A stretch of DNA of 64,000 bases, taken from Latrodectus hesperus. Lineage: Eukaryota; Arthropoda; Arachnida; Araneae; Theridiidae. Location of the stretch: assembly GCA_037975125.1 (NCBI GenBank), contig CM075850.1, positions 127,615,292 to 127,679,291 of the forward strand, in the 5' to 3' direction. Made by a program: the position numbers and the translations under genes. A model generated the notes under the pieces. It was given only the letters and a program-made list of their open reading frames with translations. It was not told the DNA's origin and made no database searches. Positions 1-10,760 of this stretch are shown one piece after another. The stretch's first letter is position 1, and each line of letters starts with the position of its first letter.

Positions 1-743
1 GCTGTCATTTTGTGCTCTTGAGGGCTAATTAGACAAGGACCAACAGCTTAAAGAGTATTCTGAACCACTACAAACATCCAAGATTAAAGTGGATCTGAAC
101 CCACAAATTCTTAAACTAAAGGCCAGAGAACTAACAATTAAGCTGCCAGTTTGGTTATAAAGATTGGATTAAAGCAGTGTTAAAAACTATAATTTGCTTA
201 GTCAATTTATAATGGTTTACATAATTTTAAAACAGTTTAAATTAGTTTTGCCACTGGTCATATCAAAAACAGCAACAAAAACCAAATTATAAATTCATAA
301 AATATCAAACAGTAAAATTCAATAAAATATGCATGTGATATCATCTTAAGAAATTTTGGTTAAGAACTATACTCTGTGTTATGCAATATTAAATTGTTTT
401 TGATGAAAGATCGTATAAAATTATGTGTTATAAAAGAACATATCTTCATATATATATAATCTTTTTGCATTATTTTAACATAAAAATTACAAATATACAT
501 GGACACATTTTCTTTTACTTATTTTAATAGAACATATCATTTCTAGTCTCAGACTATATACATAAATTTATAATCAAATTCATTAGTATGTTATTTGACT
601 TAAAGCAATTAAAAAAAATCAACATAAAGTTAAAAATGCATTCCAAATAATCCATACTATTTACATACATAGCCTCAAAATATTTCAAAATTAAAAATTT
701 TTAGCAATTATCTTTAGTACAAAATATCATTTAACATATATAC

Positions 744-1030
744 CTGATCGTTCCCAGTCTTGATTAGCTAATCTTTCAGAAGCATTTTCTTGCAAGCGTT
801 GATTTATTATTTGTTTTCGTGACACGAGTTTTTGTCTTTTATTCGATAACTTTTCTATAGCTCGATCTATCTGAGCAATATCAGAATCAATTTTTTGCAA
901 TTCAACTTTTAAATCTGCAATAAAAAAATCAATTATCGAGCCAAGTTATTTTAAAAATATTTTAAAATATGCAGGGGAATATATTATTTTAAAAATTTAA
1001 TTTTAGATATTTACCACTGTCATCAGACAT
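744..1030 (-). CDS. Two 5' coding exons of a probable RECQL (RecQ1-like) DNA helicase
   Basis: Minus-strand exon 1 starts at the ATG at 1028-1030 and codes for MSDDS plus one base (1030-1015), followed by a GT donor at 1014-1013. Exon 2 (914-744) follows a CAG acceptor at 917-915 and ends before a GT donor at 743-742. Joined, the exons stay in frame for 62 codons and give an acidic start, then a charged amphipathic stretch containing LQKIDSDIAQIDRAIEKL and ending NQDWERS. The heptad-like layout, the length and the Trp near the end resemble the N-terminal coiled coil ahead of the helicase core in animal RECQL. RECQL unwinds 3'-5' at forks in the nucleus. The helicase core would lie beyond the left edge of the window. 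I saw exon structure and the coiled coil; the family name is inference. Another coiled-coil protein is possible. Confidence 0.45.
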
Positions 1031-1392
1031 CTTTAAAACTAGGAAATAAATGCAAATCAATTTATATATAAATCAATATATTTTGATTACAAAAATATTA
1101 TTTATATATTTGAATGCGAGGATATATAATAAAATTCTGAAAGTGTTTTGATTTCATTATCATATCCTAAGTATTTCGTTGAATTTATTTATTTTTTACA
1201 TTAATTTGAATTAAAACTTCTAATTAATTGAATTTGTAGCTTCAATTTAAGTATTTTATACAGTAAATCATAAGACAGTTGTAATTTAAAAGTTGAGAAA
1301 TTCAAATCAAATTTAAGTAATTTCATATACATCTGATTAAAATCATAAAATTGCAGGAGCATAGTTATTTTTCCTGATTTTAAATTACATTT

Positions 1393-1502
1393 TGTTGGGA
1401 TGCTTTATGAAAAGCGAAATTTGATCTTTGAAATATTTTTTAAAAATTTCAATCAATTATTTAGCATCAAATATCTAAAATAAACTTTTCATAAAGCCAA
1501 CA
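1393..1502. repeat. Imperfect inverted repeat between the divergent 5' ends
   Basis: TGTTGG plus CTTTATGAAAAG (1393-1414, with a 4-base interruption) is mirrored by CTTTTCATAAAGCCAACA at 1485-1502. The AT-rich interior also carries TTTGAT/ATCAAA partners. It lies between the RECQL-like start and the small ORF at 1559. It may be a tiny foldback element or part of a shared promoter. Confidence 0.6.
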
Positions 1503-1558
1503 ATTTCTAATGTTTGTTTTTATACACTTCAAAATTCTTGTAAGAAATTGCGGACATC

Positions 1559-1762
1559 ATGAAGCCTTGCTTGTTCAACCAATGTGTTAGATTAAAATTA
1601 AAAGAAAAGTTTTCATTGGATGAGTATGGCATCATTCTTGTTAATTCGTCGGCGAAAGAGCGATATCAAAATAGACAAAGCAAATTTTATCTTTTCTTTT
1701 TTTTTCTCTCTCCTTTGGTAATAATATTTGCGATTAACTTTATCAAATATTTTTATTCATGA
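1559..1762 (+). CDS. Hypothetical 67-residue single-pass membrane protein
   Basis: This ORF encodes a basic, charged N-terminal half of about 40 residues (LKLKEKFSLDEYG, then KERYQNRQSK). About 22 hydrophobic residues follow (FFFFLSPLVIIFAINF), and a short KYFYS tail closes it. The layout suits a small tail-anchored membrane protein with a cytosolic N-terminus. The ATG follows the string gacatc. A strong donor (AG|GTAAGA, about 1778) lies 15 bases after the stop, so this may be the coding exon of a gene with a spliced 3' UTR. It is divergent from the RECQL-like exons, 529 bp away. I do not recognise the family, and chance coding in AT-rich DNA is possible. Confidence 0.3.
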   Translation: MKPCLFNQCVRLKLKEKFSLDEYGIILVNSSAKERYQNRQSKFYLFFFFLSPLVIIFAINFIKYFYS

Positions 1763-2139
1763 TAAATTTTTACGGAGGTAAGAAAAATATTTTTTGAACA
1801 TTAAATATTACTCTTTATTTAATTATTAATTAAAAATTTATTGAATTATTAATTATAAAATAACGAAAATTAATTATTGTATTAAAAATTAACATTTTTA
1901 TTAAATTTTAGAAAGTTTATTAATTTTATAAAATTATATTCAGATGGAAGATATTTGTGGGACTCAAAAGATAGAAATTATTTTGACATATAAAAGAAAA
2001 TACTCTACTCAAGGAAATAAGCCATATATTTTACGAAACATTTGAGAAATTTGAAACAGGTTATGATTTGTATTTGTACCAAATATGGATTTCTTTGCGA
2101 AAAAGAAACACAAGGTAAATAAGAAAGTTCTTGCTGTTT

Positions 2140-2810
2140 TTAATGACCCAAAATAACGTGACCAACAGAAAATATAGCCAATTATTAGTCCTCGAAGTGA
2201 AAACAGTCTGCATCGAGCATCTTATACCAACGTGTCCCCAGTTACGTTATCCTCTTGAGATAAAACGCGTGGGTTTTGGACGCAAAGAAGTCCGTGGGCG
2301 CTTGGCGCAAGTCTGCTTCCCTAGTGAAGGATTTTCCACGAAGATGATCGTCTAGGGAATAGAAGAGGTATTGATCTGATAGTTCAAGGTCAAGCGAGTA
2401 AGGAAGATGGCACAAAGTCTCCCAACCAAGTCACTGTATAGTTTTTAGCCACCCACGTGACATGTGGCCTTGCTTTATTGGCCAAAAATAATACTCCTTT
2501 GCGATTAATCAGTGTTTATTCATTCCGTTGCAATGCCTGTTTCACACGTTCCAATTACTGTGAGTATATGTCCACAGTGACCATTTAGCCTGTTGTAAGC
2601 AGCTCATTGTGAACCAATTGACTAGACACCAGCTTCATCGCAGAGAGATAAATCATCCGACCTGAAGTTGTAAAACTAATGTTTAGTTGTACTATCACTC
2701 ACAACACTATCCAAAATGCTAGACATATTCGGTGACTCGATGCAGCAGCTGATAAGCTGACTTTTAAGTCGTAAAGCAAACAACACCAAACGAGCTCCTT
2801 TGACGCATTC
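2140..2810 (-). pseudogene. Decayed mariner (irritans-like) transposase relic
   Basis: Read on the minus strand across frames, this stretch gives a recognisable mariner C-terminal half. It includes VDIYSQ.LERVKQALQRNE, INRKGVLFL, a degraded NKARPH in place of the catalytic DNARPH motif, LDDHLRGKSF, and FFASKTHAFYLKR. A closing LDADCFHFED follows. Several stops and at least two frameshifts interrupt it. The order matches DD34D mariner transposases. Terminal repeats were not identified. The relic is dead, and the family is the same type as the one split at 50.9-52.4 kb. Confidence 0.7.
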
Positions 2811-2854
2811 ATTTCTCTTCGCTACGGTACGATTGATGAATATGCAGGGGGACC

Positions 2855-3872
2855 TCCCTTTATGGATGGAGTTTTCAATGTAAACAAAAAACTAACCTCA
2901 GTTGACCGGAAGCCATCTCAAATACTACCGGTTTTCTCTCTTCCCACTGAAATTCAATGCAATCGCAAAATTTTTATGTAAATATTTTTAGGTATTTATT
3001 TTTCTTTTCGGAAATTTTTTTTTATCCGTTAAAATCATAATTTTAATAAGAGTGTAATCAGTGGTGATCTCGTAAATTTTTAAATTTTTTTATTTTTTAG
3101 TTAAATAATCCTGATGAATTACCATATTTTGCGGGGAATCGCTCTTATTAGCAATATTAAGATCAATTGTTGGTGAATGATATATTGTAACCCACATTCT
3201 AACTCTTGTTATTATTTATCTCAATTGTTAATCATTTTTTTCTTTAACTAATTTTTAAATTTATGCATTTGTTCCAAAATTTCATAAAATATATTTTGCA
3301 CGCGATTGAACTAGAAATCATTTCAAATATTAAGCAAGGTATTATTTATGCTTTCATTTATAGTATTATAAATTTAATTAAAATTTTTTTGACTTTGCTA
3401 GAATATATGAATTGGTATAAATAATGAATAGAACAAAATTGTTATGATGTGTTTAGTTACTTATTGTTTGTTAACATTTTAAACAAATCTTGGTTTTTAT
3501 TGCAATTAAAATTTAAGTTTTATTTTTAAGAGTTGATTTAATATATAGCTAATTAAATTAAGGATTGTAAATTAGGTTCCATTGGAAATTTGAGCAGTTT
3601 CATTTGCGAAAGTAAATTTGTTCCAGCTAACATATTGCAAATAAATGCTTCGAAACAACTACTACCTTTATGTGCTTTCTGCATTTCAAAAAATTTTATA
3701 GGATAATTACTTTTAAATGAATATTTCTCAAAAGCAATAGAAACTACAGAAAACAAGCACAATGGTATAAGACAATAATGGAATAGTAAGTAGGAAGTTT
3801 CGTGCCGGAAGTTTTCTGGATCTCCACGGTAGTAGCGCTCTCTATTCTACACTTTATAGAAACTTCCATTCA
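2855..3872 (-). mobile_element. Non-autonomous repeat carrying half a THAP domain, copy 1
   Basis: This ~1.0-kb unit recurs in inverted orientation at 37955-38993. The ends are imperfect inverted repeats (TATGGATGGAGTTTTC against TATGAATGGAAGTTTC). On the minus strand it encodes a 43-codon peptide that starts MQKAHKGSSC and ends KFPMEPNLQSLI, the front of a THAP zinc finger. This copy has lost THAP cysteines that copy 2 keeps. The second half of THAP (CxxH) is absent. THAP domains are typical of P-superfamily and ISL2EU-type transposases, so I infer a non-autonomous DNA transposon. Confidence 0.6.
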
Positions 3873-4192
3873 TAACGACTAATATTCTTGCTCTCGACTG
3901 ACCGGTGTGTCAACCCATAGAGTAAGGGATTAACTCTATGTCACAACCATTCATAAACTAATTTGCACGCTTATTCTCACTCCATTCTATGGCAACGGGA
4001 AAGCAGCAAGAATTTTCTTGTTTACCTTATAAATTGTAATTCAAAATTTTACTTTTCTTACAATCAAATGCATCTTTAAATTATTTTATATAAAATGTAA
4101 ATCAGAACATATTCTAATTTAAGAATATTTTATTTAATATTATTGAAAAAATAATTTTGTTTAATTTATAACTGAAAAAAATAATTTTATTA

Positions 4193-4209
4193 TGTGTGTG
4201 TGTGTGTGT
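4193..4209. repeat. Short (TG)n tract
   Basis: About eight TG units in otherwise unassigned AT-rich DNA. I see nothing else recognisable between 3873 and 4690 apart from a small CATAGAGT/ACTCTATG inverted pair near 3915-3945. Confidence 0.9.
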
Positions 4210-5893
4210 ACAGCGAAACAACAAAAAATATGGTTTGGCAATAGTGCTTGTTGTTATTGTCTTAAATACGAGAAGGAGAGTATTTGTGATTCGGAGTAGT
4301 TCAGGTCTACTGCTAGCCTTTCCTGATATGGTTTATTCAACGTTATCTACTTCATCTGAGATTTGAAAAGATGGTTTTAAGTGATTTAAGAAAAAGGTGT
4401 ATTGTTTGCCATTAGTGTCTAAAATTTTTTTCAGTTCTATTTGTAACTAAATGTGGTCTAGTGTAAAGAGGTGATAAAAGTGAATAATCTTAACCGATCT
4501 TAAAAATACACGATATATCGAAATATTACATACCCATACAGTTTTTAGAGAAGAATTTACATAATATTTTGAATTTACCATGGGTGATTGAATTCAATTC
4601 GCTCACCCTATTACTTAAATTTGACACATAATTAAGTTAATACACTGATTAGTTAAACTACTGGAAACAAGGTCACATTGTAATGTAAGGGTGGTGCAAT
4701 ACACTAGTTGGGCACTAGTTGCCTTTATGTCGTTTTTAAGAACAGTGTTTAAATTAACAATACTACTGGTAAAATTTATGTCCAATTTTTTGATTATGAG
4801 CTTTTAAGGAGAATTTAAAGCATCGGTGTATGTATTCGCTAATGATACCATTACATGAGAATGAAATGGTGAGGTTCGAATTCTATTGGAACCCAACATA
4901 CTAATGAGTTCGTGAAATAGATGAGATTCGAAACTTCTACCTTGTACTGTTGTGATAGTGATCCAAATCTTGAAACCCGTCCATGTACTATGATGAGCTG
5001 CTGTTTATACAGTCATGTCTTCTATCGGAATCACTTCAGGCCATCTTGTATTCTGTCAATTATTGCCAAACAATATTATTTTACTCCAGAAAAAGGAATA
5101 GGTTCAATAAAATCAACATGTATATGGGCAAAGGGAGCATCCAGTGTGGCAAAAGTGCTAATGGATGATTTATTGTGTTATCTTATTTATTGTCATTGCT
5201 CACTGCTGCGAATCATATCTTTAATATGTTTGCACATGCCAGGACAAAGGAAACGCTCCGTGATTAAATGAACAGAAACCGCAATACCTGGACGAGTAAA
5301 AAATATATATAAATTTTCAAATATTTTTTTACTCATACATTTTGCAACAACTGGACGAAAGGTAGCTTGTTATAGGTACATTTCCATACAGGTTAATGTT
5401 CAAGAGGAAAGTAATGTTTCTTTAAATGTGAAGATGTATTCGCAGATAAAAGATTATGTAATTTCCCATCTGTTAACTAAGCCGAGGCGAATTTTTTAAA
5501 AACAAGTACTGAAGTAGATATTTCGAGTATCTCAATACGAGAATGACTCCAGTCTTGTTAGATCCTTCAATCTTGTTAGATACTTTTCAGTAATGAATGT
5601 CAGTGGAGAATTGAGAAATGAATTTCAAGTGATGTAATTGGAGGGGACATCCTTTGTCAGGATTTTGTTTAAATTCATAGCTAAGAAGTTTTTGGTCAGC
5701 AAGTATGACAAAAGAGCTACTTTCTAATATAAGTCTTTATCTTTATTTTACTGTAGAATATATACCATATAACTCACGGACGTAAATGAACCAATTTCTT
5801 TGGGATTTGCTTAATCTAGCTGGATAAAAAGCGATAGGTTACCAATTGCTATTTGATGCTTGCTTTAAAGTACCGCTTGTTGCTACATAAAAT

Positions 5894-5943
5894 CTGAAGT
5901 ATCTGTAGCATATAGTACCACCTATATGCTACAGATATTTCAG
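5894..5943. repeat. Near-perfect 22-bp hairpin inside the Gypsy relic
   Basis: CTGAAGTATCTGTAGCATAT.. (5894-5915) pairs with its complement at 5922-5943 around a 6-base TACCAC loop, with one mismatch. One arm is the Gypsy RNase H TDTSD coding segment, so the other arm arose as a local inverted copy. Confidence 0.85.
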
Positions 5944-6098
5944 AGGTATCTGCCCATAAATATAATTCTGCAGCTAGAATGGAATGCCTTAATAGCCTTA
6001 GCAAACACTTGTGTTGAACTTTTAAAAGAAATATTAGTTTCTTTGTCCCAATTATTTGTATTAATACACATTGCATATTCATTTAGATTTGAAAATAA

Positions 6099-6178
6099 TA
6101 GGTCTAGAATCTAGACCTACTATTCCTCTAGAACCTAGTCTAGAATCTAGATATAGACCTATCATCTAGACTCTAGAT
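6099..6178. repeat. TCTAGA-rich palindromic cluster
   Basis: TAGGTCTAGA-A-TCTAGACCTA (6099-6119) is a perfect interrupted palindrome. It is followed by several further TCTAGA/CTAGAC motifs to 6178, including tagtctagaatctagatatagac. It looks like local slippage or inverted duplication of a short motif. Confidence 0.8.
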
Positions 6179-7029
6179 GAATGAGGTGTTCACTTTCAGA
6201 ACAGGAGGCTATAAGTATGTATTCAATAAATGTGTAAACAAATCGTAAGTCTCTATTTACCTCGATAATACAGCGTTAAAAAGTTAAGGACGGTTTGCAA
6301 AAGTCGAATTGGAGTTGAAAATTTTCAAAAAATCCAAAAAGAGTGCCGACGTCTGTCTAGTGAGCATTAATTGGAATTTGATGAAAGGTTTTAACCAGGT
6401 CTACGTGACTAAGCACTTGTTTGCCATGCAAATTTGTAAGATTAATTATGCAAGGAATTGGATAATGCTGTTTTATAGTTTGTGCATAAGCCTTTTTTAG
6501 GTACCATATGCAAAGGAAAAACGTATTGGTTTTTAGTAGTCTGATCAGGCGAAGTTGAATCTTGTGTTAAATTTCATCTTATATACTTTTTAGAGTTAGT
6601 TCTTAGGCCAGGTGTTAAGTATTCAGTTTTAACTTTTAACTTAATTAAATATAATTATTTAAATAAACTACTATAGTTAGCTGCTTTAAGAGTAAATTTT
6701 TAAAATATCTACACCTTTGTCATTATTAACTTAATACCAAAAACATTTTTTATTTATTCGATAAATAATAATTTTAAAAAAGTTTGAACAATTCGTCATA
6801 AATATATTACTTTACATTCCGCTTTCCATTTAAGACGATTGATTCTACCAGGCAAAATTTTACAGCATTTAATTAATTTCAAGATCTGAAAAATTACTGA
6901 ATAAGTATTGAAACAAAGGCAACTGTACTTACAAATTTTTACGAGAATTCTAATTTCAGTAATTGCAATATAGTTTACTCACCAGTATAAATAATTTATG
7001 ATAGTGAATATATTCAAATTTGCTAATAT

Positions 7030-8175
7030 TTGAAAATCTTAATTCAACAGTCAAACAATATTTCCGAAAAGTCGGTAGTCCCCCAGGGTTCCCTACTAGG
7101 ACCCTTCCTTTTCCTAATTTACATTAATGACATACCAACACATCCATCAACTGAAATCTGTCTTTTCGCGGACGACAAGGACATTGTCTCGTCGAATAAA
7201 GACTTGGAAAAGTCTACCACAACCTGGAAACTCATATTAAAAAGCTAGAATGTTGGTTTAACAATTGGAAAATAAATATCAACCCAGACAAAAGTGTTGC
7301 AGTACTATTTACCAGAACCAAGGCAACCTACCTCCCTCTCAAACTCTATAATAAAGAAATACCATGAAGCAAGAAAACCATCTATCTTGGTGTCACTACA
7401 GGCAAAAAATTAACATGGAAACCTCACATCCTTAATATTAAGCGCAAATTCATAGCTGCCAAACATAAACTCTGCCCCCTCCTATCGAGGAACTCCCCCT
7501 TTCAATTAGTAATAAATTCTTAATTTATAAAACCTTCCTTAGGCCAATTATAACTTATGCGGGCTACATATGGGGTGGTACAGCCACCAGCAACTTCCAA
7601 TTACTTGAAATTGAGCAAAATAAACTATTAAGACAAATAACCAACTCCCCATTTTACGTCAGAAATAACCTAATCAGAAAATCTTTAAATATCACTTCCC
7701 TAAAAAGTTTTATTCAAAAGCTGTCCTTCAAGTTTTATGATGAATTGTTTAAATCCCGCAACCCGCTCATTAATATGATGGAAGCCTATAATATTTATGA
7801 CAAAGAGAATTTTAATCGCCCTAAGGGCGTCCTAAGACTCAACCCATCAACTGCAGCCTAAACAGCAGATTAATGGACTGGTCGCACTCACTTTGCCGGG
7901 GTTCGAACCTACATTATTCTTTGGAACTCCATGGGCCAAAACTGTACTTACTCATTATGAAACTTCACATTGTATATAAATTTTCCTATTATATATTTTT
8001 GTTTTCTTTAATTGCTCTTCATCTGATATTTACTAACACATTACCTGTATATATTGTTTGATACTAACCCACCTATCCAAGAATTTTTTGTATTATTGTT
8101 CATTATATTTTGTAACTGCTCTTATACATGTGAATATGTGTGTCAATATATAATGTTATTCAATAAAGAAAAGAT
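7030..8175 (+). pseudogene. 5'-truncated Jockey-clade non-LTR retrotransposon
   Basis: The first frame carries reverse-transcriptase motifs: [21 protein letters not shown] followed by LFADDKDI, the FADD catalytic box. After frameshifts it continues through [18 protein letters not shown] text, INPDKSVAVLFTR, TIYLGVT, LTWKPHI, and a Jockey-type C-terminal thumb region to about 7860. A 3' UTR ends near an AATAAA at 8161-8167. The 5' end falls within RT, as expected from incomplete reverse transcription. At least three frameshifts and several stops make it inactive. It abuts the Gypsy relic, in opposite orientation. Confidence 0.85.
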
Positions 8176-9079
8176 GGGGCAATATCAAATTAAGACAATA
8201 TAGTAAACTGAATTTCCATTGTTACAAAAAAAGAGTCTCAATCAGCTTATTAATCATTCCCTTAACGTGTATTTACTTGTGCTCCCCTACTATTAACAGC
8301 TTTTTTCAGGTGAAATTTCTTACCGCTCGAAATAAACAGTTCAAAACCTCACTAACTTATGTGCAAACCGTTATGTCCCCCTTAATTTTATTCAGACTGG
8401 AGTCAGCGGGCATCTACCTGGATACTCCCATCGTAGTCTTGTCGACGAAATAGGAAACAATAATTACAATATTCTCCCCCATTATATAACAGCAAGTGTG
8501 GGTGAAACAGGTATATGAGAAAGGATTTTTACTGTTTAGTGTTATCTCCATTTGTATTTCAGACAGCTTCTTTACTAAATGAGCAAACTGTCAGTGTTAT
8601 ATTCATCAAACATTATTCACGTTTAGTATGTGGTGGGTTGAACTCACAAAAGTAAATACGAGTGGTCAGAGATGAGCCGGATCAAGTTAAATTTAGTTCC
8701 ATCTGGGGAGAACAGTTAAAATCATATTAACGAATGAAATTTAGTGAAAAAATTTGTGAAAGACAGCTTTAAAAAATTTTTTTAAGAAACAAATAATTAG
8801 AATGTACTTGTTACTCAGCATTAAGAGGAAGGGCAAAAATTTGACAAGCTTACTGGTAACTATCATTTTAACCCTTTTTTTAAATAGTGACTAACGGTTG
8901 AATTCTGATTGACCTGTTGACAAAAAAAAAAAAAAAAAAAAAAAAAAAAGAAATGAAAAACACTTTAAATTGTTTCTCATAAATTTATTTCACAGTTAGT
9001 TTCATTCGTTGATATCATTATAACTGGGAGGCGTTTCCAGTTCAGTAAAGATAACGAAACAAAAAAATAATTAAATAAA
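8176..9079. other. Unassigned AT-rich DNA with a 28-base poly(A) tract
   Basis: No coding signal was recognised. A pure A tract at 8922-8949 could be the tail of an otherwise unrecognised plus-strand retroposed insert. The segment before it (8380-8760) is less AT-rich than the surroundings but matches nothing I know. Confidence 0.5.
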
Positions 9080-9270
9080 AACTCATACCTTTCTTACCAA
9101 CCTCAGGGCATCATTTCATTTAGTGGACTTTTGCGACCACGATATTTTTTATAAGCCCACAAGAACGATAAATGAAATGAGCATAACGAATCTTCGGCTA
9201 AATCGGTATTCGAGCTCACTACCTTCCGATAACGATAATTTAATAAAATAGGTCACCGCGTGACTCACAA
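9080..9270 (-). repeat. Possible degraded tRNA-headed SINE
   Basis: On the minus strand a GCGGTGACCTATTT box is followed about 45 bases later by GTGAGCTCGAATACC, resembling Pol III A and B boxes. The stretch TTATCGGAAGGTAGTGAG resembles the SINE at 55.5-55.8 kb. The B box is degenerate, so the call is tentative. Confidence 0.35.
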
Positions 9271-9459
9271 TTCAAAATGTAGTGTTATTTAAAGGTATAC
9301 ATTTTTTGTTAGCTCAAAGAGAGACCATGTTTTGAGCGGTAACAGCTTTCTTTTTAAAACATGCAGTTTAGTAACTGAAACAGTATTCATTTTTGAAAAA
9401 TTCAGGCGAATATAAATGGACTAAATAAAATATCTGAAAAATCATGTATGTATGTACAC

Positions 9460-9782
9460 TTCTTCTTCTTCTTAGAATTGGGTTTGTATGTCATTGGGCA
9501 CCTCTGCTTTTATCAGCATTTTGTACCAATAACTCCAAACCCAATGTTTCCTAGTTCTAGTTGCTCGGGTCACCCACTTTATTAATAAAGTCCGATAACC
9601 CTTTAATGAAGTCTAGGTGTAACTCTCTAGTATGGATGATGCCTAAAGAAGTTCATCTAGGGAGGGCAAGAGCCTCGCATTCGTAAATGATATGCTCTGC
9701 CGTTTCCTCTTGCGTATGACATTTCCAGCAGATAGGGTCTTGCTGAAACAGTCCCATCTGGTCAGAAAGTCAGTCATGCTAG
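9460..9782 (-). mobile_element. Short non-LTR retrotransposon 3' fragment with 14-bp target duplication
   Basis: This segment matches 51061-51391 closely. The minus strand encodes the C-terminal zinc-knuckle region seen intact there (CWKCHMQEETAEHVIYECEA, Cx2Cx8Hx4C), typical of R1/Jockey-group ORF2 ends. The element's 3' end is a short GAA-type repeat (plus-strand ttcttcttctt). GTATGTATGTACAC flanks it at 9446-9459 and 9783-9796, a perfect 14-bp duplication. It is therefore a bona fide, strongly 5'-truncated insertion. Confidence 0.85.
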
Positions 9783-9796
9783 GTATGTATGTACAC

Positions 9797-9931
<135 letters not shown>

Positions 9932-10533
9932 CCGCGCGTGCTGTCAGTCATCCATGTATCAATGTGAGGGAGTTATATATAATTCTGTGAGAAAGTAGAC
10001 ACAACAGTGGAAGGTGACAGACGAGTTTTTCATCGGTCTTCCTTTATTCCTTTTTTAATTTTTTGCTATGCTTAAATAAATGTTTGTTTTTGTTACATTA
10101 CAGTCCACTTAAATTCTTTAGTTATTAAAACGGCTCCTATAGTATGTGTGTGTATAATGAAACTTTAAGGTTTTTTAAAAGATCATTAGAAACTTATTAT
10201 GTGGTTACAGTAAATACATTATCAGAGTTTTCGCAATGGAAAACTGTAGTAAAAAGTTCAGATCCTTGTGCTTGATGTTTGCCGAGAGAAATGTTGTGTC
10301 AAATTCCAGCTGAGTTAACTTTTAGTATCAAGTCCTTCATTATTTTTTTTATCCAACCTTCTTTTCCTTTCCTCATGTGAAAAATGGAAACAGTGCTAGA
10401 TAGATATATTCTTCATTTTTGAATTTTTTGCTCTTTAAAATATTCTGTAAAGACAAAAATAAATGATAAATCCGGGTGTTAGAAAGTGAAAGGAACTGTG
10501 CCTGGTGGCTGAGTGGTGCTGTTTGTAATTTCA

Positions 10534-10760
10534 TGTTTTCTGTTCTTTTGTAGTGTAGTAGAAGAGTAAAAATGCTTTGATTAAGTTGTGCTTTTGTGTT
10601 TGTCACTAAATTTTTTTGTTTTTCTTAATGAATCATATTTTGAAAATACTTTTATCATCATATCAAAATATCTAAAGCATCAGGTAGATGCAAACCCCAT
10701 GAAAAAAAAACATTTGAAGTTTTACTCAAAAATACTTATTTTCGATTTTGAAAGGCAACA
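10534..10760 (+). repeat. 5' LTR of the BEL/Pao element
   Basis: This 227-bp direct repeat is shared with 14598-14823. It begins TG and ends CA. Shared blocks include TGTAGTGTAGTAGAAGAG, TTTTGTGTTTGTCACTAAAT and AGATGCAAACCCCATG. A candidate primer-binding region (TGGTACCCTCGGCGGGA) follows directly. The two LTRs differ at many positions, so the insertion is old. Confidence 0.8.

Larger units (their letters stand above)
4690..6560 (-). pseudogene. Ty3/Gypsy pol relic (RT, RNase H, integrase)
   Basis: Read 5' to 3' on the minus strand, scattered frames give Gypsy pol in the correct order. RT pieces come first: FPLHMVPKKG and LHGKQVLSHVDLVKTFHQIP, where the usual family text is ...KLDLVRAYHQIP. 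RNase H follows (ATDTSDFM, then ADQKLLSYEFKQNPDKGCP and FISQFSTDIHY). Integrase comes last: VHLITERFLCPGM, STFATLDAPFAHIHVDFIEP, and a degraded EYIHRCFKFSLKAH region. Stops occur every few tens of codons and the reading frame shifts repeatedly. No LTRs were found, so this is an internal fragment. A hairpin at 5894-5943 interrupts RNase H. Confidence 0.8.
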
